From contig JACRJY010000103.1 in the NCBI GenBank assembly GCA_016235585.1, positions 1-36,905 on the forward strand: DNA of 36,905 bases, written 5' to 3'. Both the position numbers and the translations under genes were made by a program. Under the pieces are notes generated by a model. It was not told where the DNA came from, did no database searches, and worked only from the letters and a program-made list of their open reading frames with translations. The stretch comes from Verrucomicrobiota bacterium (GTDB taxonomy: Bacteria; Verrucomicrobiota; Verrucomicrobiia; Limisphaerales; JACRJY01). Below, piece after piece: positions 32,587-36,905 of this stretch (its first letter is position 1; each line of letters begins with the position of its first letter).

Positions 32587-34857
32587 ATGAACTCCGCGCG
32601 TTTCCCACAACCCGCAGTTTGGATCTGCCTGGCCCTCGCCGCCATCACGCTGGCGATCTACTGGCCGGTGACGGGCCACGACTTCGTGGACTACGACGAC
32701 AATTTCTTCGTCACCAAGAACGCGCACGTGCAGAAGGGTTTCACGCGCGACAATTTCTCCTACGCCTTCACCACGCGCGACGCCTACCTCTGGCATCCGC
32801 TCACGTGGTATTCGCACATGATGGACTGCCAGCTCTTCGGCCTGAAGCCGGGCCGACACCACCTGACCGGGCTGCTGCTCCACACGGCCAACAGCGTGCT
32901 GCTGTTCCTCGTGCTGCTGCGGCTGACGAAAAACCTCTGGCCCGCCGCCGTGGTGGCGGCGCTCTTCGCCTGGCATCCGTTTCACGTGGAGTCCGTCGCG
33001 TGGGTCGCCGAGCGCAAGGACGTGTTGAGCTGCTTCTTTTTCCTGATCACCCTCTGGGCTTACGTGCGCCATGCGGAGAAGCCGTCCGTCGCGCGCTACG
33101 CCGCCGTGGCGGCGCTGTTCACGCTCGGGCTGATGGCGAAGCCGATGGTCGTCACGCTGCCGTTCGTGCTGCTGCTGCTGGATTTCTGGCCGCTCGGGCG
33201 GATCAAGTTCGGCAATCCCTCCGGCACTCCGCCGGGAAAGCCATCCGCTCCACCGCCCTTCTGGCCGCAGGCGCGCCGGCTGGTGCTGGAAAAAATCCCG
33301 CTCTTCGCGATGGCGGCGGCGGTGTCGGCCATCTCCTTTCACATCACGAAGACCGGCGGCGCGGTGATGAGCACGGAGCACCTGCCGCTCGGCGCAAGGC
33401 TGGTCAACGCCGTCGTCTCGTATGCGACCTACGTCGTGAAGACGTTCTGGCCGGCGAACCTCGCCGTGTATTATCCGCACGAGGCCGCGAAGCCGTGGTG
33501 GCTGATCCTCGGCGCGGCGGCGCTGCTCGCGGCGGTCACGTGGCTCGCGGTCGCGGGCTGGCGGCGGCGTCCGTGGCTGCTGGTGGGCTGGCTGTGGTTT
33601 CTCGGCACGCTCGTGCCGGTCATCCAGATCGTGCAGTCCGGCAGCCACGCGATGGCGGACCGCTACACTTACATTCCGCTGATGGGCGTGTTTTTCATGC
33701 TGGCGTGGAGTTTGGCGGAACTGGCCGCTCGCTGGCAGAAAACAATTCCCGCGCTCGCCGTGATGACAGGCCTGGCGCTGCTCGCCTGTCTCGCACTCAC
33801 ACGCGCGCAGCTCGCCCACTGGCGCGACACGTTTTCCCTTTTCGAGCACGCACTCAAGGTGACGCAGGGCAACTACATGGCCCACAAGTCGGTGGCCGAC
33901 GTGCTGATCGAGCAGGGGGAGAAGGGCGACAAGGGAAAATTCCAGGAAGGCATCAATCACTACCTCGAAGCGCTGAAGTTCGCGCCGAAATTCGCCGAGG
34001 TTCACAACAACCTCGGCGTCGCCTACTTCAAGGCGGGGATTTTCACCAACGCCCTCGAGCCGTTCCGCCGTGCCGTGGAATACAAGCCCGCCTACGCCGC
34101 CGCGCACAAGAACCTCGGCAACGCGCTCATCATGGCGGGCCGCCCGGCGGAGGCCATCCCGTGCTATCAGGAGGCGCTGCGGCTCAAGCCGGGCTTCACC
34201 GAGGCGCGGAACTATCTCGGCCTCGCGTTCTTCAAGCTCAAGCGCTACGACGAGGCGATTCCCAACTATCTGGAGGCGCTCCACCAGCAGCCGGATCTCA
34301 CCGGCGCGCGCTACGACCTCGGCCTGATTTACTTCGATCAAAGCAAATTCACCGAGGCGGCGGAACAGTTCACCGCCATTCTCAAGGTGAATCCCGACGA
34401 CGCCAACGCGCACTTCCGGCTCGGCCTGGTGCGGGTCACGCAGCACCAGACCGCCGACGCCGTGCCGCACCTGCGCGAGGCGGTGCGCCTGCGGCCCGAC
34501 TCGCTCCCGCCGCTCAACGCGCTCGCGTGGATTCTCGCCACGCACGAGGATGAAAAGCTCCGCAACGGTTCGGAGGCCCTGCGATTGGCGGAGCGCGCCG
34601 TGCAGATTTCGCCGCCCTCCGCGCCCCTGCTCAACACGCTCGCCGCCGCGCAGGCCGAGGCGGGCCAGTTCGCGCAGGCCACCGCCACGGCGCAGAAGGC
34701 GCTGGAACTGGCGCAGAACGCGGGACAGAAGGAACTGGCGGCGCAGTTGCAGGAACGCCTCGCGCTCTACCAGAAGAGCAAGCCCTTCCGCGACGCCGCG
34801 CTTTCACCGCCGAAGCCGAAGGTCACGGTCACGCCGCTGCCGGCGAAGGCGAACTGA
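32587..34857 (+). CDS. TMTC-like membrane protein with TPR domain (second of tandem pair)
   Basis: 756 aa, paralogous to the preceding gene and separated from it by 12 bp, so the two are almost certainly cotranscribed. The membrane domain keeps FVDYDDNFFVTKN, WHPLTWYSHMMDCQLFGLKPG, FAWHPFHVESVAWVAERKDVLS and ADRYTYIPLMGVFF. The TPR part, from about residue 429, has only about seven or eight units, fewer than its partner. The C-terminal tail KPFRDAALSPPKPKVTVTP matches the partner's tail. The acidic first-loop motif needed for GT-C catalysis is present in both, so both may be active with different targets set by the TPR length. This is inference. It was probably a tandem duplication followed by change in repeat number. 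Confidence 0.88.
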   Translation: MNSARFPQPAVWICLALAAITLAIYWPVTGHDFVDYDDNFFVTKNAHVQKGFTRDNFSYAFTTRDAYLWHPLTWYSHMMDCQLFGLKPGRHHLTGLLLHTANSVLLFLVLLRLTKNLWPAAVVAALFAWHPFHVESVAWVAERKDVLSCFFFLITLWAYVRHAEKPSVARYAAVAALFTLGLMAKPMVVTLPFVLLLLDFWPLGRIKFGNPSGTPPGKPSAPPPFWPQARRLVLEKIPLFAMAAAVSAISFHITKTGGAVMSTEHLPLGARLVNAVVSYATYVVKTFWPANLAVYYPHEAAKPWWLILGAAALLAAVTWLAVAGWRRRPWLLVGWLWFLGTLVPVIQIVQSGSHAMADRYTYIPLMGVFFMLAWSLAELAARWQKTIPALAVMTGLALLACLALTRAQLAHWRDTFSLFEHALKVTQGNYMAHKSVADVLIEQGEKGDKGKFQEGINHYLEALKFAPKFAEVHNNLGVAYFKAGIFTNALEPFRRAVEYKPAYAAAHKNLGNALIMAGRPAEAIPCYQEALRLKPGFTEARNYLGLAFFKLKRYDEAIPNYLEALHQQPDLTGARYDLGLIYFDQSKFTEAAEQFTAILKVNPDDANAHFRLGLVRVTQHQTADAVPHLREAVRLRPDSLPPLNALAWILATHEDEKLRNGSEALRLAERAVQISPPSAPLLNTLAAAQAEAGQFAQATATAQKALELAQNAGQKELAAQLQERLALYQKSKPFRDAALSPPKPKVTVTPLPAKAN

Positions 34858-35354
34858 ACACGCCCGCCGCTCATGGTATTGAGGTGGGTCTGGCGTAGCC
34901 AAGAACCGTCACTCCAGTTTTACCATGAAGCCAAAATCCTTTGTGACGTGGATGGCCGTTGCATTGTTGAATGCAACCGTGGCTTTCACCGGCGTCAGCC
35001 AGACCGGCCTGGTGTTTGCGAGCATTTACGATGCAGGCTGCCTGGTTTATCCTTTCGCTTGGCCCCACGTGGCCCTCGCCCCCAACGACGGCCTGAGTTT
35101 TGTGCAACTCGAAATCCCGCCGTGCGAGCCATAAACCGACCGGGGGCGGGGGTGGAACGAAGTCATCAAGCCATGACCAAACATCTGTGAACAAAGGATG
35201 GTTCTCGTTCAGGGAGCGTCTCCGCCATGGGGACGGGGGTAAATCACCCGTCATCACAAGCATTGCCCCGGAGAAAAGTTCGAGCTTCCGCCAAGAAACA
35301 CCACCATTTTGAATTTTTGCGAATCATCCGGCGTGTTCCGCACGGCGCGGGCAG
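34858..35354. other. Sparse region between the TMTC-like gene and the stress protein gene
   Basis: 497 bp between convergent genes. It contains one small open frame (34925-35134) and an imperfect hairpin at 35232-35252 (GACGGG...CCCGTC). I see no convincing RNA gene or terminator with a T-run. Confidence 0.5.
34925..35134 (+). CDS. Small hypothetical protein, possibly exported
   Basis: 69 aa from an ATG without a ribosome site. The N-terminus (MKPKSFVTWMAVALLNATVAF) has the basic-hydrophobic form of a signal peptide or membrane anchor, and the rest is short and of mixed composition. I do not recognise it, and it may not be a gene. The absence of any other gene in this gap is the main reason for listing it. 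Confidence 0.3.
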   Translation: MKPKSFVTWMAVALLNATVAFTGVSQTGLVFASIYDAGCLVYPFAWPHVALAPNDGLSFVQLEIPPCEP

Positions 35355-35795
35355 TCACCGCTGCGCCGCCCGCACGAGCAGGATGGGAATCGTGGTCTTG
35401 TGCCGCACCTCGGAAATGGTGCTCCCGTAAATCAAATCGCCCAGCAGCCGGTGGCCGTGCGTGGTCATCGCGATGAGATCGCACTGCTCCCGCTCGGCGG
35501 CCTTCAAAATTTCATTCGGCGGATCGCCCAGTGCCAGATGAATGGAAACCTCCAGCCCCGCCTCGCGCAGGGGTTTCGCCGCCGCCTCCAGATATTCGCG
35601 GTCGGCCTTCATCTCCTCGGACTCGGCGAGCTTGAGCTGGTCGAAGTTGCGCGCCACCCAGCCGTCCGCGACGTGGACGAGCAGCAGTTGTGACCGGAAG
35701 TGTTTCGCCAGCTCCGTGATGTGCGGCAGGAGGCTTTCATCCGCACGGCTGTTTTCAAGGGCGACCAGGATTTTGGAATACATGATGGGATTCAT
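35355..35795 (-). CDS. Universal stress protein family (UspA-like)
   Basis: 146 aa with a single Usp domain: MYSKILVALENSRADESLLPHITELAKHF at the start, LLLVHVAD at strand 2, and GDPPNEILKAAEREQCDLIAMTTHGH then YGSTISEVRHKTTIPILLVR at the end. The ATP-binding signature G-x2-G-x9-G(S/T) is not intact (GHRLLGDLIYGS), so this may be a non-nucleotide-binding member. The start could be the ATG at 35795 or the one at 35783. It lies behind the small membrane protein and NRAMP genes across palindromic repeat A3. Confidence 0.9.
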   Translation of the reverse strand: MNPIMYSKILVALENSRADESLLPHITELAKHFRSQLLLVHVADGWVARNFDQLKLAESEEMKADREYLEAAAKPLREAGLEVSIHLALGDPPNEILKAAEREQCDLIAMTTHGHRLLGDLIYGSTISEVRHKTTIPILLVRAAQR

Positions 35796-35797
35796 TT

Positions 35798-35871
35798 AGC
35801 CACGGATTGAACACGGATGAAACACAGATGCTGATTCTTGTCCGTGTTCATTCGCTGTTTCATCCGTGGCT
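35798..35871. repeat. Palindromic intergenic repeat, family A copy 3
   Basis: The left arm 35798-35830 and right arm 35838-35871 are inverted AGCCACGGAT-GAACACGG-type units with a short loop. It fills the 80-bp gap between the stress protein start (35795) and the stop of the small membrane protein (35876). Confidence 0.92.
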
Positions 35872-35875
35872 GAAT

Positions 35876-36148
35876 TCATTTTGACCGACCGGCATCGAGA
35901 TCGTTCCAGCCGCCCCACGGGCGCGTCCAAGAGCGGGTCTTCCAGTGATAAAGGGAGTGAAGGACCAGGGCGAACACGGTCCAGCCCGCGACGACCGGCC
36001 AGAACCAGGGTTCGTCGTGATAAAGCGCGGCGAGGGTGAGGGCGACAATCCATTTCAGGATGCGAATCCACAGCGGCTGCGCGCGCAGGGAAAACGCGAC
36101 GCGGGCTTCGCGGCGGAGGGCCTGCTTGAAGGTGGTCATGGTTTTCAT
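35876..36148 (-). CDS. Small two-helix membrane protein coupled to the NRAMP gene
   Basis: 90 aa. The ATG at 36148 overlaps the NRAMP stop (ATGA), so translation is probably coupled; a second ATG at 36139 is possible. A basic N-terminus ([27 protein letters not shown]) is followed by two hydrophobic segments, [10 protein letters not shown] and [21 protein letters not shown], and a basic Trp-rich tail. I do not recognise the family. The position suggests an accessory role for the metal transporter, which is inference. Confidence 0.72.
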   Translation of the reverse strand: MKTMTTFKQALRREARVAFSLRAQPLWIRILKWIVALTLAALYHDEPWFWPVVAGWTVFALVLHSLYHWKTRSWTRPWGGWNDLDAGRSK

Positions 36149-36905
36149 TTTACGAGTTTCATCACCCACTCCGTGAGGCCAAACGTGTCGGCCAGCAGTT
36201 TCACGTTCAGCACGACGATGATGCTGGCGGTGATCCAGGCGAGCACTTTGATCCATGCCGGGTTCGCGAACTCGCCCATCTTGCGGCGGTCGCTGGTGAA
36301 GAGCACCAGCGGAATCACGGCAAAGGGCAGTTGCAGGCTCAAGATGACCTGGCTCAAGACCAGCATATCCGTCGTCTTGCTCTCGCCGTAGATGGCCGTG
36401 ACGATCACGGCGGGAATGATGGCGATGAGCCGCGTGATGAGCCGGCGCAGCCACGGGCGCAGGCGGATGTTCAGGAAGCCCTCCATCACGATCTGCCCGG
36501 CGAGCGTGCCGGTGAGCGTGGAGTTCTGGCCCGACGCGAGCAGGGCCACGGCGAAGAGCGCGCTGGCCACGCTCACGCCGAGAACAGGGGAGAGAAGTTT
36601 GTGCGCGTCCTGAATTTCCGCGACCTCATGAGCCGTGCCGTGGAAGGTCGCGGCGGAGACGATGAGGATGGCGGCGTTGATGAAGAGCGCGAACATGAGC
36701 GCCACGGTCGAGTCAATCGTGGCAAACTTGATGGCCTCGCGTCGGCCCTCCGGGGTCGGTTCATATTTGCGCGTCTGCACGATGGACGAGTGCAGGTAGA
36801 GGTTGTGCGGCATCACCGTGGCGCCGAGGATGCCGATGGCGATGTAGAGCATCTGCGGGTTGGCGATGATTTCAAACTTCGGCACGAAGCCGCCGAGCAC
36901 CGCCA
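36145..36905 (-). CDS. mntH: NRAMP-family divalent metal transporter (N-terminus outside window)
   Basis: Only the C-terminal 250 residues or so are in the window; the gene begins beyond 36905. The conserved [19 protein letters not shown] is the NRAMP TM6 signature with the metal-binding Met. Further family segments are [63 protein letters not shown], and [22 protein letters not shown]. It probably imports Mn(II) or Fe(II) with protons across the cytoplasmic membrane. The family is certain; the symbol is by homology. Confidence 0.93.
   Translation of the reverse strand, partial: AVLGGFVPKFEIIANPQMLYIAIGILGATVMPHNLYLHSSIVQTRKYEPTPEGRREAIKFATIDSTVALMFALFINAAILIVSAATFHGTAHEVAEIQDAHKLLSPVLGVSVASALFAVALLASGQNSTLTGTLAGQIVMEGFLNIRLRPWLRRLITRLIAIIPAVIVTAIYGESKTTDMLVLSQVILSLQLPFAVIPLVLFTSDRRKMGEFANPAWIKVLAWITASIIVVLNVKLLADTFGLTEWVMKLVK

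Noticed and set aside
31750-34545. A 931-codon open frame on the minus strand
   Set aside because: It is antisense to the TPR repeats of the two TMTC-like genes. Its apparent repeats mirror the TPR periodicity.
34871-35263. A 130-codon open frame on the minus strand
   Set aside because: No recognisable motif, and it is antisense to the small open frame at 34925. It is possibly part of a dispersed repeat but cannot be supported.

Overview
The window is GC-rich and densely coded on both strands. It has no rRNA, tRNA, CRISPR array or transposase gene that I can see. The gene content points to an environmental member of the Verrucomicrobiota, probably close to the Pedosphaera/Limisphaerales group. 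This is an inference from family content: paired PSD1-type (DUF1549/DUF1553) cytochrome proteins with DUF1501 proteins, a PVC-type heme-binding dehydrogenase, a sigma factor fused to a TPR domain, TMTC-like TPR membrane proteins, and a futalosine-type menaquinone gene.

Layout. Positions 1-9051 run rightward: a truncated heme-binding propeller/HEAT protein, a PSD1 protein with EF-hands, a DUF1501 Tat protein, a terminator, a secreted beta-propeller and a membrane-anchored cupredoxin-like protein. Positions 9133-13823 run leftward and hold a second PSD1/DUF1501 pair. Positions 14292-24960 run rightward: a phosphomannose-isomerase-like cupin, a probable modification-dependent nuclease of lower GC, a zinc-ribbon SDR protein, a YgiQ-type radical SAM protein, bioF, bioA, a small CxxC protein and an ECF-sigma/TPR fusion. 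Positions 25188-29464 run leftward: purD, mqnE, a UbiA prenyltransferase and a UbiX-like protein; the last three form a menaquinone block. Positions 29707-34857 hold two tandem TMTC-like proteins. Positions 35355-36905 run leftward: a universal stress protein, a small membrane protein and the C-terminal part of an NRAMP transporter.

The most unusual feature is a set of short palindromic repeats of several families. Many are 'twin hairpins': two short stem-loops whose outer arms also pair with each other. Some fill intergenic gaps almost exactly, at 5402-5490, 9057-9131, 28807-28907 and 35798-35871. Others sit inside conserved genes and keep the reading frame open, adding extra residues to PurD, MqnE, BioA, the SDR protein and one PSD1 protein. 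In the mqnE copy the two halves differ in stem sequence but keep perfect base pairing and the same loop triplets, which suggests that the folded structure is what is maintained. This resembles the in-frame palindromic elements known from Rickettsia, but the sequences here look unrelated and no mobilising gene lies in the window.

How the genes may work together: the PSD1/DUF1501 pairs and the heme proteins are probably exported redox or polymer-processing machinery. The mqnE-ubiA-ubiX block makes the quinone for respiration. bioF-bioA belong to biotin synthesis. The TMTC-like pair probably glycosylates exported proteins. These functional links are inferences from family and gene order.
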